The translations under genes were made by a program, and so were the position numbers. The notes beneath the pieces are model-generated. The model searched no databases. It saw nothing but the letters and a program-made list of their open reading frames with translations, and had not been told where the DNA came from. From positions 1 to 64,000 of the forward strand of contig CAZEPV010000009.1 of the NCBI GenBank assembly GCA_964514235.1: a stretch of DNA of 64,000 nt. Direction: 5' to 3'. Within the stretch, counting starts at the first letter, position 1, and each line of letters opens with the position of its first letter. Below, one piece after another: positions 35,009 to 44,249 of this stretch. Source of the stretch: JAAYRQ01 sp035647235. Lineage in GTDB: Bacteria > Bacillota > Syntrophomonadia > Syntrophomonadales > Syntrophomonadaceae.

Positions 35009-36802
35009 TTAATTCCTAATTCCTCGAAAATAATTATATATATTCTCTGCTACGCTATTATTAAGGGCGGGAATATTCTGTAGTTCCTCTATTGAGGCCT
35101 TTTTTATATTTGCAACCGAACCAAAATGGGCTAGTAGCTGCTTTTTCCTTTTCGGTCCTACTCCTTCGATATTGTCCAAGGCGGATATTCTAACTTTTTT
35201 ACTTCTTAGCTGTCTATTATAGCCTAGGGCGAAACGATGGGCTTCATCCCTTAATCTCTGCAACAATCTTAGGGCTATATCATGGCGGGGTAATAATATA
35301 GGTTCACTAACCCCTGGCTGGTATATTTCTTCGTTTTTCTCGGCCAGACCAAAGACAGGAATATCTATCTGATTATTTAGCAATACTTGGTGCACCGCAT
35401 TCACTTGGCCTTTTCCCCCATCAATAATTATTAAATCGGGTTCAGGCAAAAAAGCAGGGTTACCTGCTTTTGCCGCCGCGAAACGGCGTTGTATAGTTTC
35501 ACCGAGTGAAGCAGTATCATCATTAGCTTGATATTTCATTTTGAACCTACGGTAACGCTTTTTATCGGGCACACCATCCGTAAACACCACCATGGAAGCA
35601 ACAGTTTCCTCCCCACTCAGGTGGGAAACATCATAACATTCAATATGATTAGGGACTACTTCGAGGGCTAAAACTTGGCTCAGCTGTAGTAAAGCCTCCA
35701 AATTTTTAGCCGCCCTCTCTTCTTGTTCCTGCCATAGTAAACGGATATTTTCCTTGGCCATGTCTAGAACCTGCTTTTTATTCCCTCTTTGCGGTACTTT
35801 AATATCCACCATATGCCCCGTCTTTTCCCGCAGCCATGTTTTTAATAAATCTAATTCGGTCGGTAAATGGCCCACGATTATTTCTGCGGGAATATCGTGG
35901 TTGTCATCATAATAGCGGTTAAAGAAAAAGTGTAAATCTTCAGCAGCATCTTCAACTAAACCGCGGTTTTGCCAAAAGGTATCCTTAGCTATAATTTTAC
36001 CCGCCCTAATTTTAAAAACTAGGATTAAACTTTGCTTATCTCCCGTATGCATAGCAATTAAATCCAGGTTATAGGGAGAATCAAAACTAATCTTTTGTTC
36101 AGCCCCAAGTTTTTTAATACTTTCGATTTGGTCCCTGAAGCGGGCAGCTTTTTCGAATTCTAAATTCTTGGCAGCCTCCTGCATTTGTATTTCTTTTTCT
36201 TGGAGCAGCCCCCCTGAATTGCCAGCGAGAAAGTCGATTAATTCATCCACTATTTTTTTATATTCCTCTGGGGTAACTTGGTTGGTGCAAGGGGCTAGGC
36301 ATTTTTCTATATCCCTATTTAAACATGGCCTTTCCCGAGTCCGCAGGGTCTTACAAGTACGTAGCGGGAAAAGATTAGTTAAGATTTTTACAGTTTCCTT
36401 TAAGGAACCCACTTCGGGATAAGGGCCAAAATATTTAGATACCCCATCCTTTTTTTCTCGGGTTATATAAATACGTGGAAATTCCTCGGCAGTAGTTATT
36501 TTAAGATAGGGGTAGGTCTTGTCATCACGCAATTGCATATTATAACGAGGCTGATAGGATTTGATTAAATTATTTTCTAGTATCAGGGCTTCTACCTCAT
36601 TATTAGTAACTATATAGTCGAAATTAGCTACCCGTTTCATCATAAACTTAACCTTAGGGTGTAGCTTATCTAGGGCTTGAAAATACGAACGCATCCGATT
36701 ACGTAGGGCTTTTGCTTTGCCAACATATATAATCTGTCCTTCCTTATCCTTGAATAAATAAACCCCAGGTTTTAAAGGTACACTTTTCAAACGCTCTCTC
36801 AA
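35009..36802 (-). CDS. uvrC: Excinuclease ABC subunit C
   Basis: 597 residues. Makes both incisions in nucleotide excision repair. GIY-YIG nuclease at 1-90 (PGVYLFKDKEGQIIYVGKA), a Cys-containing linker with CLAPC, the UvrB-binding UVR motif near residues 200-235, the RNase-H-like 5' nuclease domain (ECYDVSHLSGEETVASMVVF; DLIIIDGGKGQVNA) and C-terminal helix-hairpin-helix (IEGVGPKRKKQLLAHFGS). Start is TTG at 36802, behind GGGGTG. It follows uvrA with a 64-base gap. Confidence 0.97.
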   Translation of the reverse strand: MRERLKSVPLKPGVYLFKDKEGQIIYVGKAKALRNRMRSYFQALDKLHPKVKFMMKRVANFDYIVTNNEVEALILENNLIKSYQPRYNMQLRDDKTYPYLKITTAEEFPRIYITREKKDGVSKYFGPYPEVGSLKETVKILTNLFPLRTCKTLRTRERPCLNRDIEKCLAPCTNQVTPEEYKKIVDELIDFLAGNSGGLLQEKEIQMQEAAKNLEFEKAARFRDQIESIKKLGAEQKISFDSPYNLDLIAMHTGDKQSLILVFKIRAGKIIAKDTFWQNRGLVEDAAEDLHFFFNRYYDDNHDIPAEIIVGHLPTELDLLKTWLREKTGHMVDIKVPQRGNKKQVLDMAKENIRLLWQEQEERAAKNLEALLQLSQVLALEVVPNHIECYDVSHLSGEETVASMVVFTDGVPDKKRYRRFKMKYQANDDTASLGETIQRRFAAAKAGNPAFLPEPDLIIIDGGKGQVNAVHQVLLNNQIDIPVFGLAEKNEEIYQPGVSEPILLPRHDIALRLLQRLRDEAHRFALGYNRQLRSKKVRISALDNIEGVGPKRKKQLLAHFGSVANIKKASIEELQNIPALNNSVAENIYNYFRGIRN

Positions 36803-36866
36803 ATAAATTCACCCCTTAATTAAAAGACAGGGGGACGTTTCACCTGTCTTGTCTTCCCTCCCCGCC

Positions 36867-39698
36867 TCATTCTTCACCTAAAAGCGATTTGAGATATCTC
36901 CCCGTATAAGATTTTTCACATATCGCCACTTCTTCTGGGCTACCTGTAGCTACTATCTGCCCCCCATTTTCCCCGCCTTCGGGGCCTAAATCAATAATAT
37001 GGTCTGCAGATTTGATTACATCAAGATTATGCTCAATAACTACTACTGTATTGCCCCCATCTACCAAACGATGCAAAACATTAAGCAAATGTTTAACATC
37101 ATGCTTATGCAGACCAGTAGTAGGTTCATCGAGAATATACATGGTCCTGCCAGTATTCCTTTTAGCTAATTCCGTAGCCAATTTTACTCTTTGGGCTTCC
37201 CCACCCGATAGAGTCGGTGCAGGCTGCCCCAACCTAATATAGCCTAGGCCTACATCTTGCAAGACCTTTAACCTCCGATAAACCCGAGGAATATTTTCAA
37301 AAAATTCTACTCCCTCATCAACTGTCATAGCCAAAATATCTGCAATATTTTTTCCCCGATATTTAACTTCCAAGGTCTCCCGGTTATATCTTTGTCCCTT
37401 ACATACTTCACAAGGTACATATACATCAGGCAAAAAGTGCATTTCTATTTTTATAATTCCATCACCCGAACAGGCTTCACACCTGCCACCCCGCACATTA
37501 AAGCTAAACCTACCTGGTTTATAGCCCCTCATACGTGATTCCTCTGTTTCAGAGAAAAGTTCCCTAATTCCGTCAAAGGTACCTGTATAGGTGGCTGGAT
37601 TAGAACGGGGGGTACGCCCAATTGGTGATTGATCAATATTTATCACCTTATCTATAGCTGCACTATTTTCCAAACCCTCATGTTTGCCAGGGCGATGCCG
37701 TCCCCTAGTTAAATTTTTCATTAGGCTAGGATACAATATATTTTGGACTAAGGTTGATTTACCAGAACCAGATACCCCAGTAATTACTACCATTTGTCCT
37801 AGTGGTATAGCTACATCTATATTTTTCAGGTTATGCTCCTTAGCACCCTTAATTATTAGTTTTTCACCATTACCCACCCGTCTTTTTTCGGGAATTAAAA
37901 TATCCTTTTGCTTGGATAAATATTGTCCGGTTAGGGATTCCTCTACCTCCAAAATATCATTTAGTGAACCTTGGGCAACTATTTTTCCCCCATGTATCCC
38001 TGCCCCTGGTCCAATATCAATAATATGATCTGCACTAAGCATAGTATCTTCGTCATGTTCGACTACTATTACGGTGTTACCCAAATCCCTCAACCTTTGT
38101 AAAGTTGCTAGCAAGCGGTCATTATCCCGAGGATGAAGCCCAATACTGGGCTCATCTAGTACATATAAAACCCCTACTAAACTAGAACCTACTTGGGTAG
38201 CTAATCTAATTCTTTGGGCCTCTCCACCCGATAAGGTGCCTGCAGCCCTATCTAAACTTAAATAATCTAGACCTACATCAGCTAAAAAAGTTAACCTTTC
38301 CTCGATTTCTTTTACCACTTGCCTAGCAATGAAGGCATCCCTTTCCTCTAGTTCAAGGGCACGGAAAAATTGCAAGCTTTCTTTGACCGACATAGCTGTC
38401 ACTTTATCAATGGAAATTCCTCCTACTAAGACCCAGAGGATTTCGGGTTTGAGCCTTTTGCCTCCACAAGTTTGGCAAACACTAGTAGTCATATATTTTT
38501 CGATTTCTTCTCGGGCAGCATCTGATTTAGTTTCCATATGCCTACGACTTAAATTGTTAATAACTCCTTCATAGGCAGTGCGAAAAGAATTAGTTTCCCC
38601 ATAGGAATTAGTATAAGTTAGCTTAATTTCATTTTTTAAATCGCCGTATAGAATTTTGTTTATCTGCTTTTTGTTTAGTTCTTTCAAAGGCTTATCCAAG
38701 GGTATTTTATTAATTTCGGCCATACCAGCTAAGACTTGATTATAATAGGTATAAAAATTATTAGACCAAGGTATAATGGCCCCATCTGCTAAACTCTTGT
38801 TCATATCTAAAACTAAATCGGGGTCTATTTCATGCCTTTCTCCCAAACCATCGCATTCTGAACAAGCTCCAAATGGGGAGTTAAAGGAAAACATCCGCGG
38901 ACTTAACTCTGGTAAGCTAAAGCCGCATATTGGACAAGCAAATTCACGGCTAAAAGCTAGTTCTTCCTCTCCCTCTTCCTGCAGTAAAATTACATTCAGA
39001 TTACCACCGCTAAGTTCAAAAGCTAGTTCGATAGATTCAGCTAGTCGGCTTCTTATGCCTTCTTTAATTACTAAACGGTCAACAACTGCACTAATATCGT
39101 GTTTTTTGTTTTTTTCTAAGTTAATTTCTTCATCAGCTGTATATTCATAGCCATCAACTAAAACCCGCACAAAACCATCGCGAAATAAATTAGCTAAGAC
39201 TTTTTTATGTTCCCCTTTTTGTCCTCTAACAATGGGGGCTAAAATTTTAACCCGGCTTTTTTCCGGTAAATCCAACAAGCTATCGACAACTTGGTCAATT
39301 GTCTGTTTACTTATCGGCTTATGGCAATCTGGGCAATGAGGTTTACCTATGCGGGCAAATAAAAGTCTCAAATAATCGTAAATTTCCGTTACTGTCCCTA
39401 CTGTAGAACGGGGATTATTTGAAGCTGCTTTTTGATCTATGGAAATTGAAGGGGACAGGCCTTCTATATAATCAACATCGGGCTTGTCCATTTGCCCTAG
39501 AAATTGACGGGCATAGGTGGATAAAGACTCTACATAACGCCTTTGTCCTTCACTATAAATGGTATCAAAAGCTAAGCTAGATTTACCAGAACCCGAAACC
39601 CCCGTAAACACAATTAGCTTATCCCGAGGAATCTTAACATCTATATTTTTTAAATTATGCTCCCTTGCTCCTTTAACTACAATAAAATCCTTATTCAT
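36867..39698 (-). CDS. uvrA: Excinuclease ABC subunit A
   Basis: 943 residues, the damage sensor of excision repair and an ABC ATPase with two nucleotide sites. Walker A motifs: GVSGSGKSSLAFDT near residue 32 and GVSGSGKSTLVQN in the second half. Signature LSGGEAQRIRLATQVG and LSGGEAQRVKLATEL. Zinc modules: CPDCHKPI (insertion), CPICGF...CSECDG and CEACSGDG...CEVCKGQRYN. ATG follows AGGAGAGA. Downstream of uvrB, with a palindromic repeat between them. Confidence 0.98.
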   Translation of the reverse strand: MNKDFIVVKGAREHNLKNIDVKIPRDKLIVFTGVSGSGKSSLAFDTIYSEGQRRYVESLSTYARQFLGQMDKPDVDYIEGLSPSISIDQKAASNNPRSTVGTVTEIYDYLRLLFARIGKPHCPDCHKPISKQTIDQVVDSLLDLPEKSRVKILAPIVRGQKGEHKKVLANLFRDGFVRVLVDGYEYTADEEINLEKNKKHDISAVVDRLVIKEGIRSRLAESIELAFELSGGNLNVILLQEEGEEELAFSREFACPICGFSLPELSPRMFSFNSPFGACSECDGLGERHEIDPDLVLDMNKSLADGAIIPWSNNFYTYYNQVLAGMAEINKIPLDKPLKELNKKQINKILYGDLKNEIKLTYTNSYGETNSFRTAYEGVINNLSRRHMETKSDAAREEIEKYMTTSVCQTCGGKRLKPEILWVLVGGISIDKVTAMSVKESLQFFRALELEERDAFIARQVVKEIEERLTFLADVGLDYLSLDRAAGTLSGGEAQRIRLATQVGSSLVGVLYVLDEPSIGLHPRDNDRLLATLQRLRDLGNTVIVVEHDEDTMLSADHIIDIGPGAGIHGGKIVAQGSLNDILEVEESLTGQYLSKQKDILIPEKRRVGNGEKLIIKGAKEHNLKNIDVAIPLGQMVVITGVSGSGKSTLVQNILYPSLMKNLTRGRHRPGKHEGLENSAAIDKVINIDQSPIGRTPRSNPATYTGTFDGIRELFSETEESRMRGYKPGRFSFNVRGGRCEACSGDGIIKIEMHFLPDVYVPCEVCKGQRYNRETLEVKYRGKNIADILAMTVDEGVEFFENIPRVYRRLKVLQDVGLGYIRLGQPAPTLSGGEAQRVKLATELAKRNTGRTMYILDEPTTGLHKHDVKHLLNVLHRLVDGGNTVVVIEHNLDVIKSADHIIDLGPEGGENGGQIVATGSPEEVAICEKSYTGRYLKSLLGEE

Positions 39699-39768
39699 AA
39701 AAAGATATCTCTCCTAATATTTATCATTAATAGGCCCTATATTTATATCAAGTATTCTTCTTTGCAAC

Positions 39769-39787
39769 GGGCGACCACAGGTCGCCC
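39769..39787. repeat. Palindrome GGGCGACC-ACA-GGTCGCCC between uvrB and uvrA
   Basis: A perfect 8-bp inverted repeat with a three-base loop, of the type that recurs in intergenic regions of many bacteria (GTAGGGGCGACC core). It is G+C-rich against an AT-rich background and could fold in RNA. Confidence 0.65.
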
Positions 39788-39835
39788 CTACCTTCATCTT
39801 CTACGTTTTACGTTCTACATCTCAAGTCCCACGTC
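39788..39835. repeat. CGTGA/CGTAA-rich repeat string after the uvrB stop
   Basis: On the minus strand, GAGACGTGGGACTTGAGATG then TAGAACGTAAAACGTAGAAG: about ten-base units around ACGT. It resembles the string over the gpmI stop (21499-21527). Both start at a stop codon and lead into a palindromic repeat. Confidence 0.5.
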
Positions 39836-41824
39836 TCACCTTCTCCGCCTAGCCTTCCTAGGCTTTTGCAATTCCCGTATCATATCCCGCAGACTCGCAG
39901 CTCGTTCGAATTCTAATTTTTCCGCTGCTTCTCGCATTTGGCTTTCCATTTCCTTTATTAAGCGATTTCTTTCCTCAGCGGGCATTTCTTGCAAATGCTT
40001 AATATCATATTCGCCTGCTTCTTCCGCAATGGTGGCTTCAATACTAGCGTGAACCGCCTTTTTAATAGTTTCAGGGGTTATATTATTAGCTGTATTATAA
40101 TCGATCTGTTTTTGGCGGCGCCGATTTGTCTCTTCAATCGCCGCTTGCATAGAGGGGGTAATTCTATCCGCATACATGATTACTCGTCCCTCCACATTAC
40201 GGGCTGCCCGTCCTGTAGTTTGGATTAGTGACCTAGTCGAACGCAGAAACCCCTCTTTATCGGCATCTAGTATAGCCACCATGGCCACTTCTGGTAAATC
40301 CAGCCCCTCTCTTAAGAGATTAATCCCAATCAAAACATCAAATTCACCCGTTCTGAGGTCCCTGAGAATCTCTAGCCTCTCTAAAGCATCAATATCAGAA
40401 TGCATATATCTTACCTTTATATTGGCATCAGCCAAATAATCAGTTAAATCCTCTGCCATCCGTTTAGTTAGGGTAGTAACTAAAACCCGAAAGCCCTTAT
40501 CGGCAACTTGTCTTATTTCCTCCATCAAGTCATCAATTTGGTTTTCAGTCGGACGCACTATAATTTTCGGGTCTACTAAGCCAGTGGGCCTGATTATTTG
40601 TTCAGCAATTTGGCTACTTACTTCGATTTCATAGTCACCTGGAGTAGCACTGACATAAATCGTCTGCCTAGTTTTATTTTCAAATTCCTCAAACCTCAAA
40701 GGCCGATTATCCAGGGCTGAGGGTAATCTAAAACCAAAATCAATTAAGTTTTGCTTTCTGGATCTATCCCCAGCATACATACCCCGAATTTGCGGTATGC
40801 CTATATGTGATTCATCAATAAAAAGTAAAAAATCCTCTGGAAAGAAATCAATCAAGGTATAAGGGGGTTCACCAGCTTGTCTACCCGTAATGTAGCGGGA
40901 ATAGTTTTCTATCCCTTTACAGTATCCCATTTCCTTAATCATTTCCAAATCATATCTAGTCCGCTGCTCTATCCGTTGGGCTTCTATTAGTTTGTCTGCA
41001 TTTTTAAAAACCCTAATCTGCATTTCAAGTTCACGCTCAATTTCATCTGCAGCGGCTAACATCCTATCCCGTGTAGTTACAAAGTGTGAAGCAGGGAAAA
41101 TCATAACATGCAACCTTTTACCGAAAATCTCACCCGTCAAAGGGTTAAACTCAACTATTCTGTCTATTTCATCACCAAAAAACTCTATGCGCATGGCATT
41201 TTCCCCCGTAGAGGCTGGAAAAACCTCAACAATGTCGCCTCGCACTCGGAAATTACCGCGTTCGAAAGCCACATCATTACGTTCGTATTGGTTGGCTACT
41301 AAGCTGCGTAGTAAATCATCCCGCCCTATTTCCATCCCTGGCCTCAAGGAAATCGCCATTTCATAGTAATCCTCGGGTGAACCCAAACCATAAATACAAG
41401 ATACACTAGCAACAATAATTACGTCTTTTCTTTCGAGTAGTGAAGCAGTAGCTGAGTGCCTTAGTTTATCTATTTCATCATTAATTGAGGCATCTTTTTC
41501 TATATAAATATCAGAAGAAGGTACATAGGCTTCTGGTTGATAATAATCATAATAACTGATAAAGTATTCCACCGCATTTTGGGGAAAAAACTGTTTAAAT
41601 TCAGCATAAAGTTGTCCCGCTAATGTCTTGTTGGGTGCCATTACTAAAGCTGGCCTCTGGGTTTTTTCTATTATTTGGGCCATAGTATAAGTCTTACCTG
41701 AACCAGTCACTCCTAAAAGAGTCTGTCCACCCATGCCAGACCCAAGCCCTTTGACTATCTTTTTTATAGCATAAGGTTGGTCCCCAGTTGGTTTATATTC
41801 TGAATGTAGTACAAATTCATTCAT
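39836..41824 (-). CDS. uvrB: Excinuclease ABC subunit B
   Basis: 662 residues, the helicase-like core of nucleotide excision repair. GVTGSGKTYTMAQ is Walker A (about residue 37-49); the beta-hairpin region YYDYYQPEAYVP inserts between DNA strands; DESH (LFIDESHIG) is motif II; TGRAARN and the LREGLDLPEV stretch are motifs V and VI; the UVR domain at 620-655 binds UvrC. ATG at 41824 follows GAGGTGAGAGAT. The upstream ATPase gene stops five bases before it. Confidence 0.98.
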   Translation of the reverse strand: MNEFVLHSEYKPTGDQPYAIKKIVKGLGSGMGGQTLLGVTGSGKTYTMAQIIEKTQRPALVMAPNKTLAGQLYAEFKQFFPQNAVEYFISYYDYYQPEAYVPSSDIYIEKDASINDEIDKLRHSATASLLERKDVIIVASVSCIYGLGSPEDYYEMAISLRPGMEIGRDDLLRSLVANQYERNDVAFERGNFRVRGDIVEVFPASTGENAMRIEFFGDEIDRIVEFNPLTGEIFGKRLHVMIFPASHFVTTRDRMLAAADEIERELEMQIRVFKNADKLIEAQRIEQRTRYDLEMIKEMGYCKGIENYSRYITGRQAGEPPYTLIDFFPEDFLLFIDESHIGIPQIRGMYAGDRSRKQNLIDFGFRLPSALDNRPLRFEEFENKTRQTIYVSATPGDYEIEVSSQIAEQIIRPTGLVDPKIIVRPTENQIDDLMEEIRQVADKGFRVLVTTLTKRMAEDLTDYLADANIKVRYMHSDIDALERLEILRDLRTGEFDVLIGINLLREGLDLPEVAMVAILDADKEGFLRSTRSLIQTTGRAARNVEGRVIMYADRITPSMQAAIEETNRRRQKQIDYNTANNITPETIKKAVHASIEATIAEEAGEYDIKHLQEMPAEERNRLIKEMESQMREAAEKLEFERAASLRDMIRELQKPRKARRRR

Positions 41825-41829
41825 ATCTC

Positions 41830-42891
41830 TCACCTCATAATCTCCATCCTCAATTCCCGCCTTTTTTCATCTAACTTCTCAAAATCCGTAAAACTAGAAT
41901 AGACCTTTTTCAAGCTTTTCAGGTCATTTCTTATGCTATTCAATTCGGCTTGCACCTCTAAAATTAGAGTCTCGAAATTGCGGTAAGACTCACTTTTCAA
42001 GATGCTTGCTTTCTCGGCTTCGTAATCCTCCAGGACTGTAGTCATATCTATAACTACATCCCATGGTCTTACACTAAGCTGTATATTACCACTATCTATT
42101 AAAGCTATTTCCAGATTACATATTATAATCATATCGAGACTTTCAGGGTCAAAACCGCTATGATAATATTTTATAATAAAACCTTTGTCACTAAAAACCG
42201 AGGCTAATTCCCTAATTATAGTAGACTTAGCACTCCCAGCCGGCCCCTTAAAAATATATCGTTTTAAACAAGCTGCACTAATATCATCTATATAGTTTAC
42301 CATGCCTTCTGCAGTCAAAGCACTGGCAAAATAATGTTTTTCCCGTGGTTGGTCAGCTAATATTTCCCCTACTAAATTTTTAACCATACCTTCTATCTTT
42401 TCCATATTCAAATGCCTAGCAGTTATTTTTTTTATATCTTGCCTTATTATTCCGGCCTGTTTTAATAAGGTATATGTTTTTTTGCCTTTACTTGCTACTT
42501 CCCCAATCAGTTTCTCAATTCTTTCTCGGTTAATTTGTATTGATGTCTTATCTATAAATTCGCCTAGGTTAATAATCTCCCCCATTCCTCCAGGATAATG
42601 GGGATCTATAGGAATAGGTAGACTACCATTAATTATCGCTGTATCTAATTGAGCAATATATAATCCATCGGGGGTAAGTGGTTCGATGGCTGATACCCAA
42701 AATTCGATTTCATAACCTTGTTCACTCATAGTCTCCCCCAGCAATCTAATCAAAGTAGATTTCCCCGAACCCGCAGGCCCTTTCAGAATAAATACCTGCC
42801 TTAAGCCTGCAATCAATTCTGGAATAAAGGTATAAAAACCTGTTTTGGTATAACTACTTGTAAACACATAGCTTATTTTCCCCTTAGCCAT
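41830..42891 (-). CDS. Twin P-loop ATPase of unknown function (PRK06851-like)
   Basis: 353 residues with two similar halves, each with its own Walker A: LKGPAGSGKSTLIRLLGE at about 37-54 and FKGPAGSAKSTIIRELAS near 205-222. Both halves also share a 'H/YSGxDPxSLD' type segment: VSAIEPLTPDG and YHSGFDPESLD. The C-terminus is a coiled coil (RNDLKSLKKVYSSFTDFEKL). The family is conserved in spore-forming Clostridia and Bacilli, but its role is not known to me. ATG at 42891 follows GAGGTG. It shares the uvrB transcript and may be misread as a repair gene; no domain supports that. Confidence 0.75.
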   Translation of the reverse strand: MAKGKISYVFTSSYTKTGFYTFIPELIAGLRQVFILKGPAGSGKSTLIRLLGETMSEQGYEIEFWVSAIEPLTPDGLYIAQLDTAIINGSLPIPIDPHYPGGMGEIINLGEFIDKTSIQINRERIEKLIGEVASKGKKTYTLLKQAGIIRQDIKKITARHLNMEKIEGMVKNLVGEILADQPREKHYFASALTAEGMVNYIDDISAACLKRYIFKGPAGSAKSTIIRELASVFSDKGFIIKYYHSGFDPESLDMIIICNLEIALIDSGNIQLSVRPWDVVIDMTTVLEDYEAEKASILKSESYRNFETLILEVQAELNSIRNDLKSLKKVYSSFTDFEKLDEKRRELRMEIMR

Positions 42892-42960
42892 TAAAAGCAC
42901 CTCAAAACACACAATTTACCCTAATATATTCGTAATGTGGGTAAAGGGTGCATACTCTGG

Positions 42961-44166
42961 TTAAGGTCTATTTTTCCTCCTGGGTTTTTTAAAGGTTAAA
43001 TATCTTTTTACTTCATTATCTGGTACTAGGATTAAACCTAATTCCTCCCCCATGCCTTTCCTCCCCCTTATACTTATGTTTGCATTATTCCTTTTGACTG
43101 TAAATTCGAGTCTTCCCTCGTGATTTACCAGATCAATTAAATTAGCATTGCAGGTAATTGCTTTGTCATTTAACCTGATAATATTATCCCCTGCTTCAAT
43201 TCCTATCCTACTAGCCATAGTATTTGGCTCTATTGCCAACACCCCTACACCCTCCAAAGGTCTCGTATATAGGCTAGGTTTAGCCTTTTCTTCTTGAATC
43301 CCTAACCATATTACTAGTTCATGCCCCAAAGGGGAAAAAAGTGCAGCAGCAGGCAAAAATATTGCCCATTTAGCCGAAAATACTGATAATACTAATAAAG
43401 TTAAACTATAGAGAAATAAGTAAAAGGCAGTTTTACGACATCTGTCCACTGGTGAGCTGGTGGTGGTTATTTCACCATAACCTAGAATAGCTAAGACTGG
43501 CAATAGGGTATATATCTTATTTTCGGCAGACTGGCTATAATCCTGAAATAATGGCCACCAATCAGGCATAGTGATTCCACTAGCTGGTTCCGCTATACCT
43601 ACCCCAACTAAAGCTATTAAAGGCAAAGGCCAAAATTTTTGTAAATTAAAGCCACCCCTAATTGCATTATTTTTCTTCACGTAGATAGGCAGGGCAAATA
43701 AAGGCCCATTTAACAAAATTAAAATACTTTCGACCATATGTAAAATTGCGACTAAGCCCATTAGCTGTGGAATATTAACCTGGGGATAAGCAAAAATTAA
43801 GTTCAAACCTGCCAATATGCCACCAGCATAGGCGAAACATAAATAGCGGGGGTTAATTAGCATCAAAACTATAGCTATAAGCCACAAATACCCAATACCT
43901 ATACTGTGCAAATCAATCCCTGTAAAAACCAATAAGATACTGCCCACAAGCCCACCGATTAGCCCAAACATTATCGAAGTAAGCGTAGATTTAATATAAG
44001 TCCTTTTTTTACTTTGCACAATACTTCTTGAACTGGTCTCCATTCGTTTATATTGCCAACCGACCAATAGAAAAATCAGCAGATATAAGATAATAAATGC
44101 TGGGGAGATTAATATGTCCAAAAACACCTGCCCCATCATATATAAAACAGATATTATAAAGTCCAT
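42961..44166 (-). CDS. Polytopic membrane protein with C-terminal PDZ domain
   Basis: 401 residues: N-terminal segment with about eight transmembrane helices (roughly 10-310) and a C-terminal PDZ domain (about 310-390; GVGVLAIEPNTMASRIGIEAGDNIIRLND). The arrangement recalls MinJ/DivIVA-linked topology proteins of Bacillota, which place division and secretion proteins at poles, but a direct match cannot be claimed. It follows the CtpA protease gene in the same direction with a terminator between. No ribosome site anomaly is seen. Confidence 0.75.
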   Translation of the reverse strand: MDFIISVLYMMGQVFLDILISPAFIILYLLIFLLVGWQYKRMETSSRSIVQSKKRTYIKSTLTSIMFGLIGGLVGSILLVFTGIDLHSIGIGYLWLIAIVLMLINPRYLCFAYAGGILAGLNLIFAYPQVNIPQLMGLVAILHMVESILILLNGPLFALPIYVKKNNAIRGGFNLQKFWPLPLIALVGVGIAEPASGITMPDWWPLFQDYSQSAENKIYTLLPVLAILGYGEITTTSSPVDRCRKTAFYLFLYSLTLLVLSVFSAKWAIFLPAAALFSPLGHELVIWLGIQEEKAKPSLYTRPLEGVGVLAIEPNTMASRIGIEAGDNIIRLNDKAITCNANLIDLVNHEGRLEFTVKRNNANISIRGRKGMGEELGLILVPDNEVKRYLTFKKPRRKNRP

Positions 44167-44191
44167 CCCTAGCCCCCTTTTCTAAAGAACA

Positions 44192-44211
44192 AGCAGAGTT
44201 AAAACTCTGCT
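44192..44211 (-). terminator. Terminator after ctpA
   Basis: AGCAGAGTT and AACTCTGCT form a perfect nine-base stem with a two-base centre, followed by TTGTTCTTT on the minus strand. Confidence 0.75.
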
Positions 44212-44249
44212 TTAGTTGGTCCTTATAAAATTTATTAAAACCCAAACTC

